DNA from: Nitrospirota bacterium
Lineage (GTDB): Bacteria; Nitrospirota; Nitrospiria; Nitrospirales; Nitrospiraceae
Assembly: GCA_030684575.1 (NCBI GenBank)
Contig: JAUXVD010000020.1
Coordinates: forward strand, 62,001 to 126,000
Reading direction: 5' to 3'
Length of the DNA: 64,000 bases
Shown here: positions 39,440-49,072 of the stretch, piece after piece
Layout: every line of letters begins with the position of its first letter
How positions within the stretch are numbered: the stretch's first letter is position 1
Translations under genes and position numbers: made by a program
Notes under the pieces: model-generated
What the model was told of the DNA's origin: nothing
Database searches by the model: none
The model's input: only the letters and a program-made list of their open reading frames with translations

Positions 39440-40350
39440 CCTTCCTGAACCTGGAACGTCATGCATCGCCTGAAACTGTCCGCAACTATGGGTCGGATCT
39501 CCGACAGTTTCACGCGTTCATGAAGACGGAACGTCCCGGCCTGTCTACGCTCATTCCCTCTACGGTCACCACAGAGTCTGTCCGGGCTTATCTTCACTGG
39601 TTGGATCGCAAACATGAAAAGAGCACGTCGATAGCCCGAAAGCTCGCGACCCTCCGCAGCTTCTATCGTTTTCTGCAACGAGAGGCCCTCGTCGTCCTCA
39701 ATCCTGCCGAGCCCATCAGAACGCCGAAACAGCCGAAACATCTTCCACGGGTGTTGACCAAGGACGACGCCGCCGCACTGATGGACTTTCCTGCCGGCCA
39801 AACAGGATCGTCCCTCCGGGACTGTGCGCTGCTGGAGACGCTCTATTCGACAGGCGCTCGCGTGAGTGAGCTCGTGGGGATCAATCTTGAAGATCTACGG
39901 CTGTCCGAGGGGCTGGTCCATCTCCGAGGAAAAGGCCGGAAAGAACGCATCGTACCGATCGGATCTGTGGCCCTCAAGGCCATCCACAGCTATCGTGCAT
40001 CCTTGAAGCCACCGGCCAACAGCCCTCAACCATCGGCTCCAGTCTTTTTGAATGTGAGAGGGGGCCGGCTAACGACTCGAAGTGTAGCTCGTATCGTAGC
40101 CTGTTATTCGAACCGGCTTACCGGCGGCTCCGTAAGTCCCCACACGCTGCGGCATTCCTTTGCCACGCATCTCCTCGATGAAGGGGCCGATCTGCGGTCG
40201 ATTCAAGAAATGCTGGGACATGTGTCATTGAACACCACACAAAAATATACGCACCTGGCGACGGATCAGCTCCTTGCCGTATACGATAAAACACATCCGC
40301 GAGCCGGTCGCTCGGCCAGCGGTCGTGTTATAAAAGACGACAAATCATGA
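39412..40350 (+). CDS. xerC: Chromosomal site-specific recombinase XerC
   Basis: A 312-residue tyrosine recombinase with all catalytic residues: Arg150 (STGARVSEL), Lys174, His244-x-x-Arg247 ([12 protein letters not shown]), His270 (MLGHVSL), Tyr279 (QKYTHL). It has a core-binding SAM-like N-domain. Xer enzymes resolve chromosome dimers at dif. It overlaps the end of trmFO and is a housekeeping gene, not part of the neighbouring element. XerC and XerD cannot be told apart with certainty from sequence alone, but the position favours XerC. Confidence 0.92.
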   Translation: MDDAIRHFMTFLNLERHASPETVRNYGSDLRQFHAFMKTERPGLSTLIPSTVTTESVRAYLHWLDRKHEKSTSIARKLATLRSFYRFLQREALVVLNPAEPIRTPKQPKHLPRVLTKDDAAALMDFPAGQTGSSLRDCALLETLYSTGARVSELVGINLEDLRLSEGLVHLRGKGRKERIVPIGSVALKAIHSYRASLKPPANSPQPSAPVFLNVRGGRLTTRSVARIVACYSNRLTGGSVSPHTLRHSFATHLLDEGADLRSIQEMLGHVSLNTTQKYTHLATDQLLAVYDKTHPRAGRSASGRVIKDDKS

Positions 40351-40417
40351 TTCGGGTTGAGCTGCAGCAGCCGGTATGGACGCCAGCCTCGCGATCTTCG
40401 CGTAACGGGAGCCACGC

Positions 40418-41314
40418 ATGAATAAACTCATCAAGAAAGCAGACGTGCTGATCGAAGCCTTGCCCTACATTCGCACGTTCAAGGGCAAAACCATCGTCAT
40501 TAAATATGGCGGTCATGCGATGACTGATGCGGTCCTGAAAGAGCGCTTCGCCCAGGATGTCGTGCTCTTGAAATATGTGGGTCTCAATCCGGTCATCGTG
40601 CATGGCGGAGGTCCCCAGATCGACAAGATGCTCCACCGCTTGGGTATTGAAGCCAAGTTTCGCCATGGGGTACGGGTCACCGATGATGCCACGATGGAAA
40701 TCGTGGAGATGGTGCTGGCCGGTAAGATTAATATGGAAATCGTGGACCTCCTGAATCGCCATGGCGGCCTCGCGGTCGGATTGAGCGGAAAAGACGGCGG
40801 GCTCATCCTGTCTCGGCCACTCACAGCCAAAGCCTGGGCCGCCAGTCTGGAAAAGGATCTCGACGACGGCGATGGGGACGAGGATTTCGGTTGTGTCGGA
40901 GAAGTCCAGTCTATCGATCCCACGCTGGTGCGGAAGCTCCAGCAGGACCACTACATTCCCGTCATCGCGCCGATCGGCACCGACCGGGAAGGCAACACCT
41001 ACAACATTAATGCCGATCTCGTGGCCGGAGCGATGGCCGCCGCGCTCGGTGCAGAAAAACTGGTGATGATGACCGATGTGAAGGGTATTCGCGATGCCAA
41101 TGGACGCCACCTCTCCACGGTCTCACGCAAAGACGTGCAGCGGATGGTCAAAAAAGGCACGATCAGCGAAGGGATGTTGCCCAAGGTGCATGCCTGCCTG
41201 GACGCGCTCGGTGGCGGCGTCGGTAAAGCCCATATCATCGACGGTCGAATATCCCATGCCATTCTCCTCGAAGTATTCACGCGGAAAGGTATTGGGACCG
41301 AGATCACCGCGTAG
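40418..41314 (+). CDS. argB: Acetylglutamate kinase
   Basis: The 298-residue amino acid kinase phosphorylates N-acetylglutamate in arginine synthesis. Motifs present are TIVIKYGGHAM (phosphate loop), NPVIVHGGGPQID (substrate loop), IVEMVLAGKINMEIV, and TYNINADLVAGAMAAALGAEKLVMMTDVKG. The N-terminal helix KADVLIEALPYIRTFKGK resembles arginine-inhibited hexameric types, which carry an extra N-terminal helix. It follows xerC by 67 bases. Confidence 0.96.
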   Translation: MNKLIKKADVLIEALPYIRTFKGKTIVIKYGGHAMTDAVLKERFAQDVVLLKYVGLNPVIVHGGGPQIDKMLHRLGIEAKFRHGVRVTDDATMEIVEMVLAGKINMEIVDLLNRHGGLAVGLSGKDGGLILSRPLTAKAWAASLEKDLDDGDGDEDFGCVGEVQSIDPTLVRKLQQDHYIPVIAPIGTDREGNTYNINADLVAGAMAAALGAEKLVMMTDVKGIRDANGRHLSTVSRKDVQRMVKKGTISEGMLPKVHACLDALGGGVGKAHIIDGRISHAILLEVFTRKGIGTEITA

Positions 41315-41340
41315 TCCGTTCATCCAAGCAGTCTCTTGTT

Positions 41341-42216
41341 GTGGCCAATCAGCACTGTCGAATCAACCGCCACCTTGAAGCCCTCGTGGGCGAGCGTCAT
41401 CCTGAGGCGAGCCCTCGCGCGCTTCGAAGGGCGGCGCATTATCTGGCCACGCACTTCTCCAAGTCTCAGTGGTCTACCAGCAGCCAGCTCGTCACTGCCT
41501 GGGGCAAGACCTATCGCAATGTCGTGGCGACGAAATATCCAAGCCAACCGAGACAGGGAAGGGAATTAGCCCCACTCCTGATTGGCGCACACTACGACAC
41601 GGTGCCTGGATCGCCTGGCGCGGATGACAATGCAAGCGGACTGGTGGTGTTGCTAGAAGTGGCTTCACGGCTCAGCCGGACAGCTCTTGCACGACCGGTC
41701 TGGCTCGTCGCCTTCTGCCTCGAAGAGCAAGATCGGCTGGGGAGTCAGGCCTTCGCCTCCAGACTGAACGCTGAAGGCCGTGAGTTGGCCGGTGCCCTTA
41801 TCCTGGAATGTGTCGGGTTTTCCAGAACCGAAGCTGAAACGCAACAGGCTCCACCAGGAGTCCCGATCGCAGTACCGACCCAGGGAGATTTTCTGGCCAT
41901 GGTAGGCAACGAGACCTCCAAGGCGTTGATGCTCCAACTGGAACAGGATGCCAGGCAACAGAAGCCCCGGCTCAAGACCCTGTCATTGCTCGTGCCAGGG
42001 CGAGGAGAGGCGATACCTCATACCAGACGCAGCGACCATGCCTCGTTCTGGGATGCCGGTTATCCGGCTGTGATGTTGACCGATACGGCAAATTTCAGAA
42101 ATCCGCATTACCATCGTGAGACCGATACCATGGACACTTTAAATCTTGAATTTCTCTCTAGCGTGGTAGCAACCGTCACCGCCACGATCCTTCACATCGC
42201 CGGAGCACGACCATGA
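41341..42216 (+). CDS. M28-family zinc aminopeptidase
   Basis: A 291-residue M28 peptidase. Metal ligands appear in IGAHYDTVPGSPGADDNASG (His and bridging Asp), the general-base pair in CLEEQDRLGSQAF (Glu-Glu), and the final His in NFRNPHYHRETDTMDTL. No signal peptide is visible, so it appears cytoplasmic, unlike many secreted relatives. It starts with GTG. The stop overlaps the next gene (ATGA), implying coupled translation with an unknown partner. Confidence 0.88.
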   Translation: MANQHCRINRHLEALVGERHPEASPRALRRAAHYLATHFSKSQWSTSSQLVTAWGKTYRNVVATKYPSQPRQGRELAPLLIGAHYDTVPGSPGADDNASGLVVLLEVASRLSRTALARPVWLVAFCLEEQDRLGSQAFASRLNAEGRELAGALILECVGFSRTEAETQQAPPGVPIAVPTQGDFLAMVGNETSKALMLQLEQDARQQKPRLKTLSLLVPGRGEAIPHTRRSDHASFWDAGYPAVMLTDTANFRNPHYHRETDTMDTLNLEFLSSVVATVTATILHIAGARP

Positions 42217-42920
42217 AGACCAGCCGGACCAAACTGGCTCCCACGACTCGTCGTCTCGTGACCGAGGTCTATCATCGCCTCGACTATGGCGCGCTGGGAC
42301 CGGTTTATTGTTATGAAGGGGGAGATGAATTTTGGCTAGCAAAGCGGGGGCCCTGTGAACGTCTCGGAAGTCGCGTCGCCGTGGTCTTGAAGCGAAAACT
42401 GCGACGGGGTGGCCGCAGCCTCTACGTTGGAGCCGGAGTGGCGGAACTTCCTGCGTTGATGATGGAAGTGCTGGAGCTGGATCGAACCGTAGAACCCTAC
42501 AATCTCAGGAGAGCCGAAGTCTCGGCCCTCAACCCTGCCTGTCACTCGATTCCCCTCTCGTTCCGTGCGGTCGATGCCGCGAAAGCAAATGGCCGATTCG
42601 ATCATCTCTGGATGGTCAGCGTCTTGAACGACCCTGAGCGATTCCCTAATCTGTCGCCTCTCTCCTATGGACGAGGCGATGCGCTCACCCTCGACCCTGT
42701 GAAGTTTGAAAAAGAGCGCCGCATCGTACGGGCCTTGGTTGCCCTCTGTATGGGCAAGCTTGCACTCCCTGGCTTAGTCACGACGACCACAGAAGAAGTG
42801 ATCTGGATTGCCGAATGGTGCCACAAGCACCGAATTCCCTATACCGTTGGGAAGCGCTACTATCCAACTGCGCTGGTAGGAGATCCGATCTGCTTTGTAC
42901 AAATCGGCACGAACAGCTAG
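42213..42920 (+). CDS. Unknown protein coupled to the M28 peptidase
   Basis: I do not recognise this 235-residue protein. It starts in a 4-base overlap with the M28 gene. RSLYVGAGVAELPALMMEVLELDRTVEPYNLRR (about 69-101; the part to residue 80 resembles a nucleotide-binding glycine loop) looks like motif I and following strand of a Rossmann-type methyltransferase. FDHLWMVSVLNDPERFPNLSPL could be the downstream motif. A late segment ALPGLVTTTTEEVIWIAEWCHK is helical. A SAM-dependent role is possible but not established. Confidence 0.65.
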   Translation: MKTSRTKLAPTTRRLVTEVYHRLDYGALGPVYCYEGGDEFWLAKRGPCERLGSRVAVVLKRKLRRGGRSLYVGAGVAELPALMMEVLELDRTVEPYNLRRAEVSALNPACHSIPLSFRAVDAAKANGRFDHLWMVSVLNDPERFPNLSPLSYGRGDALTLDPVKFEKERRIVRALVALCMGKLALPGLVTTTTEEVIWIAEWCHKHRIPYTVGKRYYPTALVGDPICFVQIGTNS

Positions 42921-42926
42921 CGGCTG

Positions 42927-43466
42927 CTAAATTCTGAAGCCTGGTTTTGATTTTGACGTATTGTCTAAATACTGGCCGGCGTACTTCACATAGTTCTCCG
43001 CTGACGCCTTAATCCAGGCAAGCTCTTCCGCCGTGACCGACCGTTTGACCTTTGCCGGTGATCCAAGGACGAGGCTGTTGGGTGGGACGATGGTCTGTTC
43101 CGTGATCAAGGCACCAGCCCCGACGACGGAATCTTCTCCGATCACGGCCCCATCCATAATAATGGCGCCCATGCCGATCAACACCCGATCGTGAATCGTG
43201 CAACCGTGGAGGATCACGCCATGGCCGATGGTCACCTCGTTGCCGATGATGAGCGGATGGGTGTCGTGGGAGACGTGCAACATGCAGAGGTCCTGCACGT
43301 TGGTCCGGTCACCGATCCGAATATAATGTACATCCCCGCGAATCACGGCATGGAACCAGACGCTGCAATGCTCGCCGAGCACGACGTCGCCGATCACGAT
43401 GCCGGTCTCTTCGATGAAACAGGAGGTCGGAACGGTGGGTTTGATGCCCTGAAACGTGCGAATCAT
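42927..43466 (-). CDS. Gamma-carbonic anhydrase-like hexapeptide protein
   Basis: A 179-residue left-handed beta-helix protein of the YrdA/CaiE type with hexapeptide repeats (VIGDVVLGEHCSVWF, VLIGMGAIIMDGAVIGEDSVVGAGALI). Three metal-ligand histidines are visible: in MLHVSHDTHPL and in GHGVILHGC. Gamma-class relatives bind zinc or iron; many lack measurable carbonic anhydrase activity. A C-terminal helix (AEELAWIKASAENYVKYAGQYL) packs against the helix in this family. Its partner or pathway is not shown by context. Confidence 0.9.
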   Translation of the reverse strand: MIRTFQGIKPTVPTSCFIEETGIVIGDVVLGEHCSVWFHAVIRGDVHYIRIGDRTNVQDLCMLHVSHDTHPLIIGNEVTIGHGVILHGCTIHDRVLIGMGAIIMDGAVIGEDSVVGAGALITEQTIVPPNSLVLGSPAKVKRSVTAEELAWIKASAENYVKYAGQYLDNTSKSKPGFRI

Positions 43467-43514
43467 ACGGCCTACTGTAGGGCAATCGTCTACTGACCTG
43501 CAAGAGGCGGTTGA

Positions 43515-43544
43515 TTGACAGGCTTTTCAAGCGTCCCGTAGACT
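43515..43544 (+). promoter_or_regulatory. Promoter of rimO
   Basis: TTGACA (43515-43520) and TAGACT (43539-43544) are 18 bases apart. The expected start point falls at or next to the rimO ATG at 43552, and no ribosome site precedes that ATG. Confidence 0.55.
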
Positions 43545-43551
43545 AGCCCTT

Positions 43552-44931
43552 ATGGCTACACGATTGATCACGCCCTCGCGCCCGAGCAAAAAGAAAACCA
43601 CTATCGGCTTCGTCAACCTGGGTTGTTCGAAGAACCAGGTCGATTCCGAAGTCATGTTAGGCACCCTGGTGGCAGACGGGTTTACCCTGACCGCCGACCC
43701 GAAGAAAGCCGAAGTGGTCATCATTAATACCTGTGGCTTCATCGAAGAAGCCAAGCAGGAGTCGATCGATACGATCATTGCGCACGGCAAACTCAAAGAC
43801 AATGGATCCTGTCTCGTCTTGATTGCCGCCGGTTGTCTGGCGCAGCGCTATCAGGGAGATCTCCTCAAACAATTGCCGGAGCTCGACGGAGTGGTGGGAA
43901 CCGGTGAGTTCGGAAAGATCGCAGAAATTTGCCGGGATCTCTTGGCGCCGAAAAAACGGCAGCAACGACTCTGGATCAGCGAGCCTCCCTATCTCTACGA
44001 CGCAGATGCGCCACGGCTCCGTCTCGGGAAAGCCCATAGCGCCTATGTGAAAATCGCCGAAGGCTGCAACCGGAACTGTGCGTTCTGCGCGATTCCCTTG
44101 ATGAGAGGCAAACAGCGAAGCCGCCCCGTAGAATCGATCGTGGCCGAAGCCACGCGCCTCGCAGCGGAAGGCGTAAAGGAAATCAACCTCATTTCCCAGG
44201 ACACCGTGAATTACGGCGTCGATCTTGGCCTGCGCCAAGGCCTCACCACGCTGCTCCGCGAGTTGGTGAAGGTGAAAGACCTCCATTGGATCAGGCCATT
44301 CTATCTCTATCCGCAACAGGTATCGGACGAGTTGTTGGATCTCTACGCGGGAGAAGAAAAGATCACCAAGTACATCGACATGCCGCTGCAGCACATCAAC
44401 GATCGCATGCTCAAACGAATGCACAGGCTGGGCGATCGGAACACCATCACCTCTCTCGTTGAACGAATCCGGACGCGCATTCCCGCGGTCACGTTTCGCA
44501 CGGCCTTCATCGTGGGGTTTCCAGGCGAGACCGAGCAGGCGTTCGACGAACTACGAAACTACGTGGCAGAGGCCGAGTTCGATCGCGTGGCGGTGTTTTT
44601 GTATTCAGACGAAGAAGATACGCCGGCCCTTGGGCTGGACGACAAGATCGAACGGTCGGTCATGGACGAACGACGGAATGAACTTCTGGCTGTGCAAGAA
44701 GAGATTGCGGCGGCCCGAGGCCAGGCCCGTATCGGCTCCGTCATGGAGGTTCTGGTCGAAGGGGTTTCAGAAGAGACGGAGCTATTGCTCGAGGGCCGCC
44801 ATGAAGGGCTGGCTCCGGAGATCGACGGCGTCGTCTATATCAATGATGGGTCAGCCATGGCAGGGGACGTCGTCAAGGTCGAGATCACCGATGCGGCGAT
44901 GTATGACCTGGTCGGCCACATCGTCCCATAA
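43552..44931 (+). CDS. rimO: Ribosomal protein S12 methylthiotransferase
   Basis: The 459-residue radical-SAM enzyme adds a methylthio group to Asp of ribosomal protein S12. The N-terminal UPF0004 domain has the three cluster cysteines (25, 61, 95). The radical-SAM motif is C172-x3-C176-x2-C179 (GCNRNCAFCAIP). A TRAM-like domain ends the protein. RimO rather than MiaB is supported by NLGCSKNQVDSE and IPLMRGKQRSRP. The 5' leader may be absent given the promoter position. Confidence 0.95.
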   Translation: MATRLITPSRPSKKKTTIGFVNLGCSKNQVDSEVMLGTLVADGFTLTADPKKAEVVIINTCGFIEEAKQESIDTIIAHGKLKDNGSCLVLIAAGCLAQRYQGDLLKQLPELDGVVGTGEFGKIAEICRDLLAPKKRQQRLWISEPPYLYDADAPRLRLGKAHSAYVKIAEGCNRNCAFCAIPLMRGKQRSRPVESIVAEATRLAAEGVKEINLISQDTVNYGVDLGLRQGLTTLLRELVKVKDLHWIRPFYLYPQQVSDELLDLYAGEEKITKYIDMPLQHINDRMLKRMHRLGDRNTITSLVERIRTRIPAVTFRTAFIVGFPGETEQAFDELRNYVAEAEFDRVAVFLYSDEEDTPALGLDDKIERSVMDERRNELLAVQEEIAAARGQARIGSVMEVLVEGVSEETELLLEGRHEGLAPEIDGVVYINDGSAMAGDVVKVEITDAAMYDLVGHIVP

Positions 44932-44933
44932 TG

Positions 44934-45051
44934 GGCTGCTGAAAAATACCGCCAGCATCGTTCTCGCATCGTTCAGGCCTTCAACGTACCCGTCGGGTAC
45001 GCTTCAGCCCCTCTCTCGCTGCGGCCTTGCTGACGGTCTTTTTGAGCAGCC
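44934..45051 (-). repeat. Intergenic palindromic repeat, family 1, copy B
   Basis: A 118-bp copy in the orientation opposite to copies A and D. Its ends GGCTGCTGAAAAA and TTTTTGAGCAGCC are near-perfect inverted repeats, with a central GTACCCGTCGGGTAC palindrome. It lies three bases after the rimO stop and may act as its terminator. Confidence 0.85.
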
Positions 45052-45129
45052 CTCTAGCGTCATGAGGCACCAAGATCGCTACCTCTCTGCTACAACTCGG
45101 TAATTTCTTTCATCGGAGATAGGCCTACG

Positions 45130-45993
45130 ATGGCGCAGCGAAAAGAATCTGTTGTTCTTCTGATTCATTGCAAGGATCGCAGGGGCATTGTGGCTCGAGT
45201 CTCTGGTTTCATTCACGACTTCGGCGGGAATATCCTCGACTCGGAGCACCATACCGATGAAGAGAGCAACGAGTTTCTCATGCGTATGGAGTTTGCCGCC
45301 GAGGGCCTGCAGATTCCGCCCGATGAAATCGCAACCGCGTTCGCTCCGGTCGCGAAGACCTTCGAGATGCGCTATGAGGTTCGTCCCTCAAGCCACCGAA
45401 CGAGAGTCGCCATGTTGGTCTCGAAACAGGATCACTGCCTGGCGGACTTGCTCCAACGACACAAACGCGATGAGTTGCACATCGATGTCCCCGTCATTAT
45501 CTCCAATCATGACACCTGCGCAAGCTGGGCTGAACTCTTCAAGATTCCCTTCTCCGTCTGTCCCGTGACCAAGGAGACGAAGCCCCAGCAGGAGCAAGCC
45601 GTACTCTCCCTCCTGAAGGACCATACTATCGAGCTCGTGGTCATGACCCGCTACATGCAAATCCTCAGCGCCAGCTTTCTGGCGCAGGTCGGCTGTCCAG
45701 TCATCAATATCCATCACTCCTTCCTGCCTGCGTTTATGGGAGCAAACCCCTATCGGCAGGCCTATGACCGGGGAGTGAAAATCATCGGAGCCACGGCACA
45801 TTATGCCACGGAAGATCTGGATGAAGGCCCGATCATCGAGCAAGATGTCATGCATGTGGGCCACCGAGACACCGTTGACGACCTGGTGAGGAAAGGACGG
45901 GATCTGGAGGAGATTGTGCTGGCCCGCGCGGTGCGGCGCCATGTTGAGCGACGGGTGTTGGTCTATGGAAGAAAGACGGTGGTATTCGACTAA
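45130..45993 (+). CDS. purU: Formyltetrahydrofolate deformylase
   Basis: The 287-residue enzyme hydrolyses 10-formyl-THF to formate and THF. An N-terminal ACT domain (residues 7-85, LLIHCKDRRGIVARVSGFIHDFGGNIL) is followed by the formyltransferase fold with NIHHSFLPAFMGANPYRQAYDRG, the Asn-His catalytic region, and ATAHYATEDLDEGPIIEQD. The length and ACT domain separate it from PurN. It balances the one-carbon pool, a role linked to the gcv genes nearby in the window. Confidence 0.95.
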   Translation: MAQRKESVVLLIHCKDRRGIVARVSGFIHDFGGNILDSEHHTDEESNEFLMRMEFAAEGLQIPPDEIATAFAPVAKTFEMRYEVRPSSHRTRVAMLVSKQDHCLADLLQRHKRDELHIDVPVIISNHDTCASWAELFKIPFSVCPVTKETKPQQEQAVLSLLKDHTIELVVMTRYMQILSASFLAQVGCPVINIHHSFLPAFMGANPYRQAYDRGVKIIGATAHYATEDLDEGPIIEQDVMHVGHRDTVDDLVRKGRDLEEIVLARAVRRHVERRVLVYGRKTVVFD

Positions 45994-45995
45994 CG

Positions 45996-46027
45996 ACGAT
46001 GGGGCAGCAGTATTACTGCCCCATCGT
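45996..46027. terminator. Bidirectional terminator
   Basis: A 12-bp perfect stem (ACGATGGGGCAG / CTGCCCCATCGT) with an 8-base loop lies between the convergent purU and degP genes. It is followed by TATAGTG on the plus strand. Confidence 0.8.
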
Positions 46028-46038
46028 TATAGTGATCG

Positions 46039-47556
46039 CTAGACTTTTGCGCTGAGGAACAATGAATTGCCTCGCCGGTCGATCAGGATCAAGACGTTCT
46101 CGCCCTTCTTCAGTCCTGACGACACTTTCTCAAATTCTTTCATCGACTTTACTGGCTGCCGGTTGAGCTCGCGAATCACGTCACCCCGCATCACCCCGGC
46201 CTTTTCTGCGCTGCTCTCAGGCTCAACCGCTGTGACAACGACGCCCTGAGCCTTGCCCTTCACGCCTAGCTCCTTCGCTGTTTCCCGATCGAGGTCCTGC
46301 ACAGCGACTCCAGCGAAGGCATAGTCGGTCTCGCCGCTCTCAACCTTGGCGACTTTGGTGTTGTCCGGTTGCTCGCCGATCGTCACGGTCACGTCTTTCT
46401 CATGGCCATCACGGATCACCCGGATCGTCACTTTCGTGCCCACTACTGTTTTCGTCACCTGCCGTTGAAGCGACACCGCATCTTCCACTGGCGTACCTTG
46501 ATAGGTTGTAATGATATCGCCTTGCTTGAGGCCCGCTTGCCCGGCAGGGCCGTCGTCCTTCACGTCACTGACGAGGGCCCCTTTCACGTCTTTGAGGCTG
46601 AACGACTTAGCCAGTTCCTGATTGAGATCCTGAATGGAGACTCCCAGGAATCCCCGTACCACTTTCCCATTCTTAACCAGGCTGTCATAAATCGGCTTGC
46701 TCATACTGGTTGGGACAGCGAACCCCACACCCTGATAGCCGCCACTTTGAGAGAAGATCGCGGTATTGATACCCACCAGTTCGCCCTTGGTATTCACCAA
46801 GGCGCCGCCAGAGTTTCCGGGATTGATGGCTGCATCGGTTTGGATGAAGTCTTCATACTGCGTAATGCCCATATGGCCGCGGCCCAAGGCGCTCACGATG
46901 CCGAGGGTAACGGTGGAATTCAGCCCGAAAGGATTTCCGACTGCCAATACATATTCACCAACTTGCAATTTTGTGGCATCGCCCCAGGAGACGGTCGGAA
47001 GGTTCTGCCCCTCGATCTTGACGACGGCGAGATCCGTTTTCGGATCTGTCCCGACAATCTTGCCCGTGAATTCCCGTTTGTCCGGTAGCGTAATGGTGAC
47101 GGTGCGTGCTCCATCAATCACATGGTTGTTGGTGAGGATGTACCCGTCCGGTGAGACGATCACGCCGGACCCCTGCCCACCGCCCCGATGCTCCCGAGGT
47201 TCACCGGGACCAGGACCTTGCGGCCCGCGGAATCCACGAGGACCGGACGGTCCCCCCGGTCCGCCAAAGAACTCTTCCATACGTTCCCGCAATTCGTCTG
47301 GCATGCCTCGTCTATCCGACACCTTCTCGACGGTAACGGTTGTGATGTTCACGACTGCCGGTGTCACGGCTTTCGCCACTTCTGTAAATCCATTCGATGG
47401 CGCGGAGCTCATCGTGAGAGCCACCGGCGTCGCCGTCAACATAGCGGGACTCGATGCATGGGAAGGAGCCAGCGATTGGCCTCCCCAGATCAGAAGAGCG
47501 CTCAATGTTGCAACCGCTGCAACGGTTCCAAGGGTCTGACGAACAGGCTGTCTCAT
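46039..47556 (-). CDS. degP: Periplasmic serine protease/chaperone DegP (HtrA)
   Basis: A 505-residue HtrA protease with an N-terminal signal or anchor (residues 6-35). The trypsin-like triad is His145 (LTNNHVI), Asp175 (PKTDLAVV), Ser249 (NPGNSGGAL). Two PDZ domains follow (LGVSIQDLNQELAKSF and the VAVQDLDRETAKELGV region). A Gly/Pro-rich insert (about 98-128) lies in the LA loop region. It degrades or refolds misfolded envelope proteins. It follows a histidine kinase gene by 112 bases in a leftward regulator-kinase-protease cluster. Confidence 0.95.
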   Translation of the reverse strand: MRQPVRQTLGTVAAVATLSALLIWGGQSLAPSHASSPAMLTATPVALTMSSAPSNGFTEVAKAVTPAVVNITTVTVEKVSDRRGMPDELRERMEEFFGGPGGPSGPRGFRGPQGPGPGEPREHRGGGQGSGVIVSPDGYILTNNHVIDGARTVTITLPDKREFTGKIVGTDPKTDLAVVKIEGQNLPTVSWGDATKLQVGEYVLAVGNPFGLNSTVTLGIVSALGRGHMGITQYEDFIQTDAAINPGNSGGALVNTKGELVGINTAIFSQSGGYQGVGFAVPTSMSKPIYDSLVKNGKVVRGFLGVSIQDLNQELAKSFSLKDVKGALVSDVKDDGPAGQAGLKQGDIITTYQGTPVEDAVSLQRQVTKTVVGTKVTIRVIRDGHEKDVTVTIGEQPDNTKVAKVESGETDYAFAGVAVQDLDRETAKELGVKGKAQGVVVTAVEPESSAEKAGVMRGDVIRELNRQPVKSMKEFEKVSSGLKKGENVLILIDRRGNSLFLSAKV

Positions 47557-47668
47557 AATTTCCTCCTTGCGATTGATCGACCGGGATACAAACCGATGAC
47601 GATGTTCGATGCTCTGAACAACGTATCAGTCGGCGATGAGAGGACGATTAGGAGGGGATTAGAAGTGG

Positions 47669-49072
47669 TTAAGCCGATGGAGAAACCAGAGGCACTGTCA
47701 CCGTAAAGGTCGAACCTTCGCCAACCTGGCTCTGGACCTCGATATGGCCGCGATGGGATTCGGCAATCCAGACGCAAATCGCCAATCCAAGGCCCGTACC
47801 CTTCTTCGTATGAGCCCGCGCGTTATCGGCGCGATAGAACCGGTCGAAGATCTGAGCCTGATCGTCTTGTGTGATACCAATGCCGTGATCGGTCACCGAC
47901 AGTCGTGCCTGGCCCTGCTCGATCGTCAGGGCCATCTCGACTGTGCCCCCGGAACGAGAATATTTAATCGCGTTATCGACGAGGTTCAGGAACAGTTCCC
48001 GCAAACGCAGTTCATCTCCTAATACCACTGCCGGCGTGGTGGCGCTGAGCAAGACCTGGACATCCCGCTCCTGCCCTAGCAGGGAGGCTTGCCGCTGGAC
48101 GTCTTCGATGAGCGAATCCAGCGGCACAGGCAAATGCTCCATCTTCACCTCGCCCATGTCGGCCCGGGAGAGGAAGAGCAACTCATCCACAATGCGCGTC
48201 ATCCGATCGATTTCTTCGAGATTGCTCTCCATGACGGCTTTGTAGTCCTCGTTTTCTCGTGGACGGCGAAGGGCGAGTTCGGTTTCCCCTCGCATCACCG
48301 TCAAGGGCGTGCGCAGTTCGTGTGAAGCATCGCTGCTGAACTGGCGGATCTGCCGAAAGGAGGTCTCCAGCCGGGCGATCATGTCGTTGAAGGTATTCGT
48401 CAGACGGCCGATTTCATCGGCGGAGGCCGGAGCCGTCAGCCGTTGCGTCAGATCACCTCCGGCGATGCGTTGCGCAGCCAGCGTAATGGCATCGACGGGG
48501 CGAAGGGCCCGACCCGCCATGAACCAGCCGCCGGCGAGCGACACGACCAGCGCGACGGGCATACTCACCAATAGCACTAACAGGAGACGGTTCAAGGTAT
48601 GTTCGACCGAGTCCATCGTGGTGCCGACCTGGACAATGTAGAGCAGACTGCCCCGATAGATGATGGGAACCGAAATGAGGCGTATGGGCGGTTCCTTGGG
48701 GTACTTCGCGGATTCGAACAACGTATGGCCTGAGTAGGCCACTTCCAACGCCTGGCGGCTCAACGGTATCTCATGTTGTTTGACGTTCGGCGAACGAATA
48801 GTGATGGTGCCGGAAGGACTGAAGATCTGAAAGAACTTGTCGATACGCGCCAGTTCGGGGAACTGAGACATCAGTTCGGTTTCGTCGATGAGCGGGAGGA
48901 ACCCGCGTTCTTCCAACGACCGCACCGCCGCCGCGGCGGTTTCCTCCAGAGATTGATCGACCGCGTCACGAAGGCTTCGCGCGGTAATGACATACAAGAT
49001 GGTTGAAAAGATGATGAGGATGAGCGCGAGGGCGGTGCCATACCACAGCGTGAGACGGACGCGAAGCGGCAT
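47669..49072 (-). CDS. Sensor histidine kinase
   Basis: The 467-residue HAMP-containing kinase has TM1 (about 10-30), a periplasmic domain of about 130 residues, TM2 (about 163-187), HAMP (188-240), an HisKA helix with His251 (SDASHELRTPLTVM), and an HATPase domain (NLVDNAIKYS, DHGIGI, GTGLGLAI). The ATG at 49072 overlaps the regulator stop (TGATG); upstream codons are part of the regulator gene. It resembles CusS/CzcS-type heavy-metal or envelope sensors. The signal is unknown; degP downstream suggests envelope stress. Confidence 0.92.
   Translation of the reverse strand: MPLRVRLTLWYGTALALILIIFSTILYVITARSLRDAVDQSLEETAAAAVRSLEERGFLPLIDETELMSQFPELARIDKFFQIFSPSGTITIRSPNVKQHEIPLSRQALEVAYSGHTLFESAKYPKEPPIRLISVPIIYRGSLLYIVQVGTTMDSVEHTLNRLLLVLLVSMPVALVVSLAGGWFMAGRALRPVDAITLAAQRIAGGDLTQRLTAPASADEIGRLTNTFNDMIARLETSFRQIRQFSSDASHELRTPLTVMRGETELALRRPRENEDYKAVMESNLEEIDRMTRIVDELLFLSRADMGEVKMEHLPVPLDSLIEDVQRQASLLGQERDVQVLLSATTPAVVLGDELRLRELFLNLVDNAIKYSRSGGTVEMALTIEQGQARLSVTDHGIGITQDDQAQIFDRFYRADNARAHTKKGTGLGLAICVWIAESHRGHIEVQSQVGEGSTFTVTVPLVSPSA

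Noticed and set aside
39412-40350. Second tyrosine recombinase as part of the mobile element
   Set aside because: It overlaps trmFO, has XerC-like features, and lies outside the att repeats.
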